DNA of 64,000 nucleotides, taken from contig JASGIS010000001.1 of NCBI GenBank assembly GCA_047601745.1, positions 5,642,001 to 5,706,000 of the forward strand, given 5' to 3'. Shown here one piece after another: positions 25,427 to 36,372 of the stretch. The first letter of the stretch is position 1. Every line of letters begins with the position of its first letter. The notes below the pieces were generated by a model. It was not told the origin of the DNA and searched no databases. It saw only the letters and a program-made list of their open reading frames with translations. Source of the DNA: JAKPAM01 sp047601745. Its GTDB lineage: Bacteria; Pseudomonadota; Gammaproteobacteria; Burkholderiales; Burkholderiaceae_E. Both the position numbers and the translations under genes were made by a program.

Positions 25427-27216
25427 CGCGCCTCCGCGTGTGCCGCACAGGCTTCATAACCGCCCCGTGCCCACAGACGCGCGTAGCGGCCTCCACGTTC
25501 GAGCAGTTCGGCGTGGCGCCCCTGCTCGACGATCGTGCCGCCGTCGAGCACGACGATGCGATCGGCGTGCATCACCGTGTCGAGCCGGTGCGCGATGACC
25601 AGCAGCGTCCTGCCTCGCGCGAAACGCGACAGCGCGTCCTGGATCGCCACCTCGTTGTCGGCATCGGCCGCCGCCGTCGCCTCGTCCAGCACGAGCACCG
25701 GCGGATCGAGCAGCACGGCGCGGGCGATGCTCAGGCGCTGGCGCTCGCCGCCGGAGAGCCGCGCGTCCTCGCCGACCACCGAGTCGTAGCCGCACGGCAG
25801 TGCCAGGATCCGCTCGTGGATGTTCGCCGCGCGCGCGGCCGCCTCGACTTCCGGCAGACCGGCCGAGGGCCGCCCCAGCGCGATGTTGTCGCGCACGCTG
25901 GCATGGACCAGGCGCACGTCCTGCAGCACGAAACCGATGCGACGGTAGAGTTCGGCGGTCTCGATGTGCCGCAGGTCGACGCCGCCCAGCGTGATCCGCC
26001 CTTCGACCGGATCGAAGAAACGCAGCAGCAGCCGCGCCAATGTCGACTTGCCCGCGCCCGACGGACCGACGAGCGCCGTCACGGTACCGGGCTCCAGCGT
26101 CAGGCTCAGGTCCGACAGCACCCGGTGCCCGCCCTCGTGCGCGTAGGCCGCGTGCTCGAAGCGCACGACATGGCTTTCGGGCAACCGTCGCCGGTCCGGC
26201 CCGGGCAGCGCCAGCATCGGCGTTTCCAGCAGCGCCAGCACGCGTTGGGCCGCGCCCGCGGCGCCCTGCAGGTCGTGCAGCAGCGTGTGCAGCAGCAACA
26301 GCGGCGCGCTGATGCCCGGCGCGACCAGCGCGAACGGCAGCACGTCGACGGCGGCCATCCAGCCGAGACCGGTGAACAGCGTACCGAAGGCCAGCACCAC
26401 GGCCAGCACCGTCACCGGCGCGATCATCGCGTGCGCCCGCGCCATCGCGCCCACCAGCGGCCGCGCGACATCGACGAAGGCCCGCGCGAAAGCATCGACC
26501 GCGTCGTGGTAACCGCCTCGCGCCGGCCCGGCGACACCGAAGGCCTTGACCACCGGAATGGCGGCGATGAACTCGACCGTCGCGCCGTTGATGCGCGCGA
26601 GCCGGTCGACGAAGGCCTGCATGTTCGCGCCGCCGGTTTTCATCGCTCGCGCGAGGAACAGGAAGAAGACCGGGAACGGCAGCAACGCGACGATGGCCAT
26701 CCGCCAATCCAGCGCGAACAGATAGACGACCGAGACCAGGATCGTGCCCGCGGCCCGGCCGACGGCGGTGTGGCCATGCGCGACCAGGCCGTGCAGCGCG
26801 GCCACGTCGTCCTGCAGTGCCTGCTTGACCTCGCCCGAAGTCCGGCTGGTGAACCAGCCCAACGGCACCCGGGCCAGCCGACGCGCCGCGGCGACGCGCA
26901 GATCGTGGGTGAAGCGGTTGTCGGCCAGATGAGCGAGCAGCTCCGCGGCGAAGATCAGCAGCATGCCGGCGAACAGGCTCGCCACGCTGGCGACGAGGAT
27001 CGGGCCGATCCCGGCGGCGCCGCCGCCATGGCCGCCGTGGCCGGCATCGCCGACGGCGATCCGGGCGATGTCCGCGATGCCGGCCAGCGGCGCCCACGCG
27101 AGCATCGCACCCGCCGCGGCCAGCAGGACGGCGGCGATCAGTCGTCCGCGTATCGGCGCCAGGATCCGCTTGATCGGGCCGGGTTTCCCGAGGAAGGTCT
27201 TGGCGTGAGCACTCAT
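25420..27216 (-). CDS. ABC half transporter (type IV fold), IrtA/YbtP-like; first gene of the siderophore operon
   Basis: A 598-residue ABC protein with an N-terminal six-helix membrane domain and a C-terminal ATPase: GPSGAGKSTLARLLLRFF, QDVRLVHASVRDNIALG, LSGGERQRLSIARAVLL, VLVLDEATAAAD and IAHRLDTVMHADRI. A Gly/His-rich loop (GDAGHGGHGGGAAG) follows TM1-like sequence and could bind metal. It should pair with the half transporter just downstream. The ATG (MSAHAKTF) is chosen; a GTG six codons upstream (MDASFP) is possible, and neither has a strong ribosome binding site. It is divergent from the tetR-type gene. Confidence 0.87.
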   Translation of the reverse strand: MSAHAKTFLGKPGPIKRILAPIRGRLIAAVLLAAAGAMLAWAPLAGIADIARIAVGDAGHGGHGGGAAGIGPILVASVASLFAGMLLIFAAELLAHLADNRFTHDLRVAAARRLARVPLGWFTSRTSGEVKQALQDDVAALHGLVAHGHTAVGRAAGTILVSVVYLFALDWRMAIVALLPFPVFFLFLARAMKTGGANMQAFVDRLARINGATVEFIAAIPVVKAFGVAGPARGGYHDAVDAFARAFVDVARPLVGAMARAHAMIAPVTVLAVVLAFGTLFTGLGWMAAVDVLPFALVAPGISAPLLLLHTLLHDLQGAAGAAQRVLALLETPMLALPGPDRRRLPESHVVRFEHAAYAHEGGHRVLSDLSLTLEPGTVTALVGPSGAGKSTLARLLLRFFDPVEGRITLGGVDLRHIETAELYRRIGFVLQDVRLVHASVRDNIALGRPSAGLPEVEAAARAANIHERILALPCGYDSVVGEDARLSGGERQRLSIARAVLLDPPVLVLDEATAAADADNEVAIQDALSRFARGRTLLVIAHRLDTVMHADRIVVLDGGTIVEQGRHAELLERGGRYARLWARGGYEACAAHAEARC

Positions 27217-27336
27217 GGGAAAAGAAGCGTCCACGGATCCGGAAGGCGCGGCGCCCCACCCCGCCGGGCGCTACGGCCGAGCGAAAATGGCGCGGGTCGC
27301 GGCGGACGACCGGAATGGAAGCGGAATGAAGATACG

Positions 27337-27363
27337 AATTAGTTGCATGATACTAAACTAATT
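27337..27363. promoter_or_regulatory. Palindromic operator between the siderophore operon and tetR
   Basis: A perfect inverted repeat AATTAGTT (27337-27344) and AACTAATT (27356-27363) with an 11-base spacer lies in the AT-rich gap between the divergent ABC operon and the TetR-type gene. TetR-family proteins often bind such sites next to their own gene, so this is the best candidate operator for autoregulation and control of the uptake operon. Confidence 0.7.
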
Positions 27364-27435
27364 GATGGACACCGGCAATTGACCAATGGCCGGCAAAGTG
27401 GCTCCATGGCGATCGCCACAGACCACGGAGAAACC

Positions 27436-28083
27436 ATGCCCCCGGCCAAGCCACCGTCGGCACGCGGACGCCCGCGTACCATCACGCGCGAACGGATCGC
27501 CGATGCGGGCATCGAGATCGGCCTGCCGAACATCACCTTCGTCGGACTGGCCGCCGCGCTCGGGGTCAGCCACATGGCGCTGTACAAACACGTCCCGAGT
27601 CTCGAGGCACTCAAGCACCTGGTCGCCGAAGAGATCTTCCAGCGCTGGCAGATTCCGCGCGGAAGCGCGGACGGACGAGGCGGATTGAAGGAATACCTGG
27701 TCGCATTCACGACCTCGGTCCGCGAGTTCGTCAAGGCGCATCCCGGACTGACGCCGTACGTGATCCGCAGGTCGGCCGCGACGCAGCCGATGCTCGCCAA
27801 GATCGACGAACACCAGAGCCTCATCGCGCGCACTTATGGCATTTCGAAGGACGACGCCCGCTGGCTGCTCGCGACCGTCGCCTTCCACTGCATCGCCGTG
27901 GCCGACACCGTGTATTCGGTCGCGGGTCGCGAACCGGTCGTCGACGCGGATCGCGCGGCCGAAGAAGCCGAGATGGAGGCCGAATTCATCCAGGGCATGC
28001 ACGCGCTGATCATCGGCGCGCTGGCCATGCTGGCGGAGAAGCGACCGGGAGGACGAGCGGCGGGGATGTCGCGGCAGGCGTGA
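27436..28083 (+). CDS. TetR/AcrR family transcriptional regulator
   Basis: A 215-residue regulator. The N-terminal helix-turn-helix is TITRERIADAGIEIGLPNIT followed by FVGLAAALGVSHMALYKHV, a standard TetR DNA-binding domain with the YKHV end. The C-terminal ligand domain is all-helical with no recognisable effector class. The ATG at 27436 is preceded by GGAG at good spacing; the frame is open back to 27343, but that would place the start inside the palindrome. It is divergent from the seven-gene siderophore operon and probably regulates it. Confidence 0.87.
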   Translation: MPPAKPPSARGRPRTITRERIADAGIEIGLPNITFVGLAAALGVSHMALYKHVPSLEALKHLVAEEIFQRWQIPRGSADGRGGLKEYLVAFTTSVREFVKAHPGLTPYVIRRSAATQPMLAKIDEHQSLIARTYGISKDDARWLLATVAFHCIAVADTVYSVAGREPVVDADRAAEEAEMEAEFIQGMHALIIGALAMLAEKRPGGRAAGMSRQA

Positions 28084-28126
28084 TGCCCGCTGCCGGGCTA
28101 CCGGTCGCTCGGAGCCCTGCGAGGCC

Positions 28127-30196
28127 TCAGAAGCGACGAGTCAGGGTCAAGCGCGCCGTGCGCGGCTCGACCGGATGGTAGTGGATGTCGTCCACGGCCG
28201 CGCTCTCGCCGCGCAGCCTCGACGCATAGTAGTAGTCGCTGTCGGCCGCACGGCGGTCGAACAGATTGAAGACGTCGAGCGACACGCGCGTGTCCCGATC
28301 GATCGCATAGCCGACCCTCGCATTGGTGAGCGCAGTACCGTGCGATTTCACGCTGTTGTCCTCGACCAGCACTCGGGGCCCGAAATAACGAAGATTGAGG
28401 CTGCCGAACCATCCGCTGAAGTCGGACACCGAGACCCCGAGCGAAATCACCTTGCGAATGGCACCCGGAACCTCGCGCCCCTCCGGGGCATCGTCCGCAA
28501 AGCGAGTCCGGGAGAATGCGAAATCCGCGTTGAACCGCAGCCACGGAGTCATCACGTATTGGTTCGTCCACTCGATGCCGTGGCGCTTGCTCGGGCGGCT
28601 CGCGACGGTCTCGCCTGCATCGCCGCTGAACAGCAGCTCCGACCCGATGTCCAGTCGCCATAGCGTCAGCGAGGTCTGCAGGCCCGGAATCCATTCGGTG
28701 CGGACGCCGATTTCCGATCCGCGCGAGCGCACCAGTGGAGTGGCCGGATCGAGCGCTTCGCCGGTCGCGGGATTGACGTGCGCGGTCACGCCTCGTGCAT
28801 CGTTGCTGTGAAATCCGCGGCCATGGCTCGCGAAGAACTCGGTCTCGGCCCACGGCCCGAAAACCAGCGCCAGCTTCGGAGAAACAAGCCGTTTGTCGAC
28901 CATCCCGCTGTTGGCAGCGATGTTGCTCGTGACATCGAAGCGATAGTCATCGATCCGGATGCCGGCCACCGAACGCAGTTTGGGAAGCCATTGGGTAGTG
29001 TTCTCCGCGAAGATCCCGACGCTGGACTCGCGCACCGCGTCCTTTCGCACCATTGCGAGCGTCTGCCGCTCGACGGTGTTCTCGAGGGTGATGGGGTCGA
29101 TCCGGTCGGTGCGAATCTGCACGCCCACCCTGTTGATCATGTCCAACCCCGCGAAAATGCCCGACCAGCTCTGGGCCGCATTCGCTCCCCACATCGTCCG
29201 GCGCTCCCGCTGCAGGAACTGGTCGCCGTTGACGGGATCGTTGAGGAAATAGGTCAGATTGCTATAGAGATCGAGCCGAGAGCGCACGATGAAGGCGTTG
29301 AACTCGAACAGTCCGCTGCCGCCGCCATTGCGCTTTCGCATCGAATAGGACAGGCTGCTGCGGGCGGTGTCGCCACCGTCGGAAGGATCGATCGCCCCCA
29401 GACGATCGAGCCGGCCCGACGCCACCGCGCGCGCGGGAATCTGATCCGTCGCATTCCAGCGCGCCCGGTAAGCCATCGCCGTCAGCGTGTATCCATCGTC
29501 GCGCGTGCCGGCGCTGTAACGCAGCAGCCCATTGAACTTCCGATAGTGGTCCGGCTCGTCGAACGGGCCATTGTTGTGCCCCAGTTCCAGCCCATAGAGC
29601 AGCTTGCCCGAACCGGCGTCCAGCGAGTTTGCGAGCAGCGCTCTCTGGTAATCCTTCGTCCCGAGCGACATGCTGGCGATGCCCTTGGGCAACTGGTCGA
29701 ACAGCGTCATGCGAGCCGACCCGGCCGACGCGAAATCACCTTCTTCCGCGTAGTAGGGCCCCTTCCTGTAGCGCACCGACTGAACCAGTTCCGGAATCAG
29801 AAAGTTCAGATCGGTGTAACCCTGCGCGTGCGCGTGAGTCCGCATGTTGACGGGCACGCCGTCGACGAAAGTCGCGAACTCGGTGCCGTGATCGAGGTTG
29901 AAGCCGCGCAGGAAGTATTGGTTGGCCTTCCCGCCGCCACTGTGCTGAACGACGACCATGCCGGGGACGAACTCGGCGATTTCACCTGTTCGCAGCGAAG
30001 GGCGGGCAGCGATCGACTCCGCATCGACCTTGCCTTCGCTGGCTGCGTCCTGGACCCCGATCGCGCTACCGGCCTTCCCCGTCGTCACCACGACCTGAGG
30101 AAGTTCGGTCTGCTGAGCCCATGCGAAACCCGTTACGAAAATTCCGATCGCGGCCAGGCCGGAACGACGGATTCCGAACGACGAAAGAACGCGCAT
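28127..30196 (-). CDS. TonB-dependent outer-membrane receptor
   Basis: A 689-residue receptor. A signal peptide ends FAWAQQ; a TonB-box-like LPQVVVTTG follows. The plug has GEIAEFVPGMVVVQHSGGGK, NQYFLRGFNLDHGTEFATFV and VDGVPVNMRTHAHAQGY, a family common in Proteobacteria but with uncertain ligand. The barrel ends TARLTLTRRF with the C-terminal Phe. A His-containing loop near the plug apex (MRTHAHAQGY) may take part in ligand or metal binding. It is a single-gene unit behind a Fur-type box and converges on the tetR-type gene. The start ATG follows GCGGAG. Confidence 0.87.
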   Translation of the reverse strand: MRVLSSFGIRRSGLAAIGIFVTGFAWAQQTELPQVVVTTGKAGSAIGVQDAASEGKVDAESIAARPSLRTGEIAEFVPGMVVVQHSGGGKANQYFLRGFNLDHGTEFATFVDGVPVNMRTHAHAQGYTDLNFLIPELVQSVRYRKGPYYAEEGDFASAGSARMTLFDQLPKGIASMSLGTKDYQRALLANSLDAGSGKLLYGLELGHNNGPFDEPDHYRKFNGLLRYSAGTRDDGYTLTAMAYRARWNATDQIPARAVASGRLDRLGAIDPSDGGDTARSSLSYSMRKRNGGGSGLFEFNAFIVRSRLDLYSNLTYFLNDPVNGDQFLQRERRTMWGANAAQSWSGIFAGLDMINRVGVQIRTDRIDPITLENTVERQTLAMVRKDAVRESSVGIFAENTTQWLPKLRSVAGIRIDDYRFDVTSNIAANSGMVDKRLVSPKLALVFGPWAETEFFASHGRGFHSNDARGVTAHVNPATGEALDPATPLVRSRGSEIGVRTEWIPGLQTSLTLWRLDIGSELLFSGDAGETVASRPSKRHGIEWTNQYVMTPWLRFNADFAFSRTRFADDAPEGREVPGAIRKVISLGVSVSDFSGWFGSLNLRYFGPRVLVEDNSVKSHGTALTNARVGYAIDRDTRVSLDVFNLFDRRAADSDYYYASRLRGESAAVDDIHYHPVEPRTARLTLTRRF

Positions 30197-30236
30197 GACG
30201 ACTCCGCAAGGATGCAAACATCGGGACAAGGAGATC

Positions 30237-30257
30237 GATAATGATAACGATTTATCA
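30237..30257. promoter_or_regulatory. Fur-type box upstream of the TonB receptor
   Basis: GATAATGATAACGATTTATCA contains TGATAA and TTATCA as a perfect inverted repeat with four bases between, close to the Fur consensus GATAATGATAATCATTATC (one base insertion). It lies about 40 bases upstream of the receptor start, where repression of its promoter by iron-loaded Fur is expected. Confidence 0.72.
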
Positions 30258-30416
30258 ATTTTACGCCGTCACTTGGCGTGAGCATGTCCGGCTGCGACAA
30301 TGACCGCCATGGCCCGGTCCGGCCTCGCATCGCATGCCATCCCGTAGCGTCGCCCGAAGGTAGCCGACTGCCGCTGCCATGCCGCCGGCAGATGGGCGCA
30401 ACGATGCAAGAAGAAA

Positions 30417-31196
30417 ATGAAAATCGCCACCTGGAACGTCAACTCCCTCAAAGTCCGTCTCCCCCACGTGCTGGACTGGCTCGCCGGGCAGTCGGTCGAC
30501 GTGCTGTGCCTGCAGGAAACCAAGCTCGTCGACGACAAGTTTCCGGCCGCAGCGCTGGACGAGGCCGGCTACCACGTGCTGTACACGGGCCAGCCGACGT
30601 ACAACGGCGTCGCGATGCTGACGCGCAAGGACACGGTCGGCCCGGCGGACCTGATCGCCGCCGCCAACCCGCTGTACGACGACCCGCAAAAACGCCTGCT
30701 GGCCGCCAGCGTGGCGGGCATGACGATCGTCTGCGCGTACTTTCCGAACGGGCAGGAAGTCGGCTCGGACAAGTACGGCTACAAGCTGGCATGGATCGAC
30801 GCGCTGACGACCTGGGTCGGCGGCCTGCGCGCGCAAGGCCAGCCGCTGGTGCTGACCGGCGACTTCAACATCGCACCCGAGGACCGCGACGTGCACGACC
30901 CGGCGCTGTGGGCCGGCAAGGTGCTGTGCTCGGAACCCGAGCGCGAACGCTTCCGCGCGCTGTGCGGGCTGGGGCTCGTCGATGCGTTCCGGCTGTTCGA
31001 GCAGCCGCCCAAGTCCTTCAGTTGGTGGGATTACCGCCAGCTCGGCTTCCGCCGCAACGCGGGCCTGCGCATCGATCACGTGCTGGTCGACGAACGGCTG
31101 CGCGACAAGGTGCTCGGCTGCGCGATCGACAAGGAACCCCGGCGCCGCGAGCAGCCTTCGGACCACGCGCCGGTCATCGCCGAGCTGGGCGCTTAG
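30417..31196 (+). CDS. xth: Exodeoxyribonuclease III
   Basis: A 259-residue AP endonuclease/3'-5' exonuclease of the XthA family. Motifs: KIATWNVNSLKVRLPHVLDW with the metal-site Asn, CLQETKLVDDKFP with the metal-binding Glu, AYFPNGQEV, TGDFNIAPEDRDVHD, GLRIDHVLVDERL and the catalytic SDHAPVIAEL at the C-terminus. It cleaves abasic sites in base excision repair. Length is normal. The ATG is preceded by AAGAAG. It converges on prpD. Confidence 0.95.
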   Translation: MKIATWNVNSLKVRLPHVLDWLAGQSVDVLCLQETKLVDDKFPAAALDEAGYHVLYTGQPTYNGVAMLTRKDTVGPADLIAAANPLYDDPQKRLLAASVAGMTIVCAYFPNGQEVGSDKYGYKLAWIDALTTWVGGLRAQGQPLVLTGDFNIAPEDRDVHDPALWAGKVLCSEPERERFRALCGLGLVDAFRLFEQPPKSFSWWDYRQLGFRRNAGLRIDHVLVDERLRDKVLGCAIDKEPRRREQPSDHAPVIAELGA

Positions 31197-31255
31197 TCCG
31201 GACGCGGCGGGAGCCTACCCGGCACCCGCCGCCGCGTGCCGCCGCGTGCCGCCGA

Positions 31256-32707
31256 TCAGATCACGAACAGATCGACATACTCGTTGACCGGCATCGCCTC
31301 GAGCCGCTGCTGGTCGAGCGACACCGCCAGGATCGCCTCGCGCTGGCGCGCCGGGAAGCGCCGATCCAGGTTGGTCCTGAACTTCGCCTCGAGCAGCGGA
31401 ATCCCTTCGGCGCGCCGGCGCTTGTGCCCGATCGGGTATTCGACGACGACTTCGTCGAGCTTGCTGCCGTCCTTGAACACGACGGTCAGCGCGTTGGCGA
31501 TGCTGCGCTTGTCCGGATCGTGATAGTCGCGGGTGAACTGCGGATCCTCGACGCAGACGATGCGCTCGCGCAGCGCGTCGATCCGCGGATCGGCGGCGAC
31601 CTGGTCCTCGTAGTCGCCGGCCGTCAGGCGCCCGAACAGGATCGGCACGGCGACCATGTACTGGATGCAGTGGTCGCGGTCGGCCGGATTGTGCAGCGGC
31701 CCCTGCTTGTCGATGATGCGGATGCAGGCCTCGTGCGTGCGGATCGTGATCCGTTCGATGTCGGCCGGCGAGCGGCCGCGCTCGGCGAGCAGGCCGTGGA
31801 TCGTCATCGCGGCCTCGACGGCGGTCTGGCTGTGGAACTCGGCCGGGAAACTGATCTTGAACAGCACGTTCTCCATCACGTAGCTGCCATAAGGCCGCTG
31901 GAACTTGAACGGCTGGCCCTTGAACGAGACGTCGTAGAAGCCCCAGGTCTTGGCCGTCAGCGCGCCCGGGTAACCCATCTCGCCGGTGGCGGCCTTCAAC
32001 GCGAGGTTCACGGCGCGCGAGGTCGCATCGCCGGCCGCCCAGCTCTTGCGCGAGCCGGTGTTCGGCGCATGGCGATAAGTGCGCAGGCTCTGGCCGTCGA
32101 CCCAGGCCAGCGAGACGGCCGCCAGTTGCTCGTCGCGCGACAGGCCCAGCAGTTTGGCGACGACCGCCGTCGACGCGACCTTGACCAGCAGCACGTGGTC
32201 CAGCCCGACCTTGTTGAAGCTGTTCTCCAGCGCGATGCAGCCCTGGATCTCGTGCGCCTGGATCATCGCGGTCAGCACGTCGCGCATCTGCAGCGGCGCC
32301 TTGCCCGAGGCCACCGCGCCCCGCGACAGCCAGTCGGCGACGGCCAGGATGCCGCCCAGGTTGTCCGACGGATGCCCCCATTCGGCCGCGAGCCAGGTGT
32401 CGTTGAAATCGAGCCAGCGGATCATCGCGCCGATGTTGAACGCGGCCTGGATCGGATCGAGCTGGAACTGCGTGCCCGGCACCTTGGCGCCGTTGGGCAC
32501 GATCGTGCCGCGCACGACCGGACCCAGCAGCTTCGTGCACGCCGGATACTCGAGCGCCTCCAGCCCGCAGCCCAATGTATCGATCAGGCAGTTGCGGGCG
32601 GTTTCATAGGCGAGCGACGAATCGATCCGGTCGCGGCCGACGTAGTCGACGATGTCGACGATGACCTGGTCCCATTGCGGGCGAACGTTGCTGAGCGGTG
32701 CGGACAT
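31256..32707 (-). CDS. prpD: 2-methylcitrate dehydratase PrpD
   Basis: A 483-residue MmgE/PrpD family enzyme, the same length as E. coli PrpD and recognisably similar to it: DTLGCGLEALEYPACTKLLG, IRWLDFNDTWLAAEWGHPSD, EIQGCIALENSFNKVGLDHV and a C-terminal MPVNEYVDLFVI. It dehydrates 2-methylcitrate to 2-methyl-cis-aconitate in propionate catabolism. AGGAAA precedes the ATG. The other prp genes (prpB, prpC, acnD) are not next to it in this window, so it is an orphan locus here. It converges on xth. Confidence 0.93.
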   Translation of the reverse strand: MSAPLSNVRPQWDQVIVDIVDYVGRDRIDSSLAYETARNCLIDTLGCGLEALEYPACTKLLGPVVRGTIVPNGAKVPGTQFQLDPIQAAFNIGAMIRWLDFNDTWLAAEWGHPSDNLGGILAVADWLSRGAVASGKAPLQMRDVLTAMIQAHEIQGCIALENSFNKVGLDHVLLVKVASTAVVAKLLGLSRDEQLAAVSLAWVDGQSLRTYRHAPNTGSRKSWAAGDATSRAVNLALKAATGEMGYPGALTAKTWGFYDVSFKGQPFKFQRPYGSYVMENVLFKISFPAEFHSQTAVEAAMTIHGLLAERGRSPADIERITIRTHEACIRIIDKQGPLHNPADRDHCIQYMVAVPILFGRLTAGDYEDQVAADPRIDALRERIVCVEDPQFTRDYHDPDKRSIANALTVVFKDGSKLDEVVVEYPIGHKRRRAEGIPLLEAKFRTNLDRRFPARQREAILAVSLDQQRLEAMPVNEYVDLFVI

Positions 32708-32952
32708 GATTTCCTCGAAGCACTTGGATGGAGGCGGTCGCCATGGCGACGCGGCGACCCGGTCGCCGCCATCGCGGCGGAACCGCCATACAGTGCTACA
32801 CAAATGAGAATTGTTCAATAATCCGCACCGGCACCGGGGTCGTCGACACCCCGTCGATGCAAACACGGCACGCGGCCCGCCTCTCGCGACCTCTCCCTAC
32901 CCCTCGCTACCCTCGCCCCCATGCCGTCCCGCGGGCCGCGCGCGTCCCGCGA

Positions 32953-34599
<1,647 letters not shown>

Positions 34600-34639
34600 C
34601 CGGCTATCCGCCTTCGCGCCTCGCCGGGGTCACCGGCGA

Positions 34640-35749
34640 TCAGCGCAGAGGCAGCAATACTCTGAAGTCGGTGCAACCGGGCCGGCTCTCGCATTCGATG
34701 ACGCCGCCGTGCTGCTGCACGAACGTCTGCGCCAGCGACAGACCCAGCCCGCTTCCACCGTCTCGTCCGGTCACCAACGGAAAGAAGATCCGATCGCGGA
34801 TCGCTTCCGGGATGCCCGGTCCGTTGTCGATGACATGCAAATCCAATGCCAGTCTGCACTTTCGTCGCGCGATCATCACCTGGCGCGCGACCCGCGTGCG
34901 CAGCCGGATCTCGCCCTTGCCGCCGAGCGCCTGCGCGGCGTTGCGCGCCAGGTTCAGCACCGCCTGGATCAACTGCTCGCGATCACCGGGGAATTCGGGC
35001 AGGCTCGCGTCGTAGTCGCGCACGACGGTCAGCGTGTTCGGGAACTCGGCGTTGAGCACCGAACGCACCCGTTCGCAAACCTCGTGGATGTTGACCGCGA
35101 CCTTCTTGCGCGCGAGCCGGTGCGGCGCGAGCAGGCGATCGACGAGCATCTGCAGCCGATCGGCCTCCTTGATGATCACCTGCGTGTACTCGCGCAGGCT
35201 GTCGCCGGGCAGCTCGCTTTCGAGAAGCTGCGCCGCGCCGCGGATGCCGCCGAGCGGATTCTTGATCTCGTGCGCCAGATTGCGCACCAGCTCGCGATTG
35301 GCATTGGCCGTCTCGAGCAGTTGCACCTCGCGGTCGAAGCGCAGGCGCTGGTCCATCTCGCGGCATTCGAACAGCACCGACGCGTTGGCCAGCCGCCCGC
35401 CCTCGATGGGCACGGCGGTCATGTGCAGACGCAGCGTGGCCGAGCGATTCGAGCGTTCGAGCTCGACGTCCTGCGAGCGTTGCGAGTACGCCTGCTGCCG
35501 CGCCGAAGCGAACATCGCGTCGACCGGCGTATCGATGCCGAACACCCGCGAATACGGATGGCCGATCGCCACCCGCGGCGAGATCTCGAACAGTTGCTCG
35601 GCCGCTTCGTTGATGAACAGGCAGACGCCGGCCGCATCGAGCAGCACGACGGCGGTGCCGAGCAGTTGCAGGCCGGCGAAGCACGGATCGGTCTCGGCGG
35701 CGCCGCAGCGGCCGCTGCCGTTGCCCATGTCGAACGACGAGCCCATCAC
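34640..35749 (-). CDS. ntrB: Nitrogen regulation sensor kinase NtrB
   Basis: A 369-residue cytoplasmic histidine kinase that phosphorylates NtrC under nitrogen limitation and dephosphorylates it with PII. Seen: an N-terminal PAS domain (LLGTAVVLLDAAGVCLFINE), the H box RNLAHEIKNPLGGIRGAAQL, the N box LNLARNAAQALGG, the G1 box VIDNGPGIPEAIRD and G2 GGSGLGLSLAQTFVQQHGG. It has no membrane segments, as expected. The start is GTG 35749 or the adjacent ATG 35746. It is co-directional with glnA, the DUF4124 gene and ntrC. Confidence 0.94.
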   Translation of the reverse strand: MMGSSFDMGNGSGRCGAAETDPCFAGLQLLGTAVVLLDAAGVCLFINEAAEQLFEISPRVAIGHPYSRVFGIDTPVDAMFASARQQAYSQRSQDVELERSNRSATLRLHMTAVPIEGGRLANASVLFECREMDQRLRFDREVQLLETANANRELVRNLAHEIKNPLGGIRGAAQLLESELPGDSLREYTQVIIKEADRLQMLVDRLLAPHRLARKKVAVNIHEVCERVRSVLNAEFPNTLTVVRDYDASLPEFPGDREQLIQAVLNLARNAAQALGGKGEIRLRTRVARQVMIARRKCRLALDLHVIDNGPGIPEAIRDRIFFPLVTGRDGGSGLGLSLAQTFVQQHGGVIECESRPGCTDFRVLLPLR

Positions 35750-35771
35750 GCGGCCCGTCCCGGCGCGACGC

Positions 35772-36272
35772 CTACTGGATCGTGCCCAGCTCGCGCTTGA
35801 GCGACTCGACGTTGCCCTCGGCGCGCTCGACGTCCTCTTTCAGGCGCTGGACCCGGTCCAGGTACTTCTGGTAGTTGCGCTCGTCGCCGAGCCGCTCCGG
35901 CTCGCCGCCGTTGTATTCCTTGCGGATCTCGGCGAGCCGCGTCTGTTCCTTGGCCAGCTCGTCCTCGAGGATCCGCCTGCGATCGTTGTCGCGCGCCTTC
36001 TGCGTCGCGCCGTCGACCTTCGGGAAGCCGGCCGGCGAGGCGCTGGCCGCCGCCGGAGCGGGGTTCGCTCCCGCGCGCGCCGGCAGCTTGGGCGCCGGTA
36101 TCGTCGTCATCGACGGCAGGCTGACCTGCCGGCAGGTCTTGTCCTTGTCGGCCGCCGCGGCGTTGCTGTATTCGGTCACCCCGTTGGGGGCCTCGCAACG
36201 ATAGATCTGGGCCTGCGCGCTGGCGGCCCACACACAGAGGATCCATGCTGGAAACGAAGTGCGCATGCGCAT
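35772..36272 (-). CDS. Exported DUF4124 protein with coiled coil
   Basis: A 166-residue exported protein. A signal peptide (MRMRTSFPAWILCVWAASAQA) is followed by a DUF4124 domain (QIYRCEAPNGVTEYSNAAAA, then TCRQV), an Ala/Pro linker and a C-terminal coiled coil rich in Glu/Arg (residues about 95-165). Function is unknown; DUF4124 proteins are common in Beta- and Gammaproteobacteria, often between glnA and glnL/ntrB. The ATG at 36272 is chosen because it gives a clean signal peptide. It is 22 bases upstream of ntrB. Confidence 0.85.
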   Translation of the reverse strand: MRMRTSFPAWILCVWAASAQAQIYRCEAPNGVTEYSNAAAADKDKTCRQVSLPSMTTIPAPKLPARAGANPAPAAASASPAGFPKVDGATQKARDNDRRRILEDELAKEQTRLAEIRKEYNGGEPERLGDERNYQKYLDRVQRLKEDVERAEGNVESLKRELGTIQ

Positions 36273-36372
36273 CCTGGTCCTGGCTGGTCGGGGGCTGGAA
36301 TGCCCGGAGTGTATGACAGCCCGGCAACATCGCAAATCTCCGGCAGACGCATGGTCACGGCATCAAAACAAC

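Noticed and set aside
25438..27342. A 634-codon plus-strand frame opposite the first ABC half transporter
   Set aside because: No recognisable domain; the minus strand has complete Walker A, signature and Walker B motifs.
30278..32821. An 847-codon plus-strand frame across xth and prpD
   Set aside because: It runs through two clearly identified genes in other frames and has shadow-type composition.
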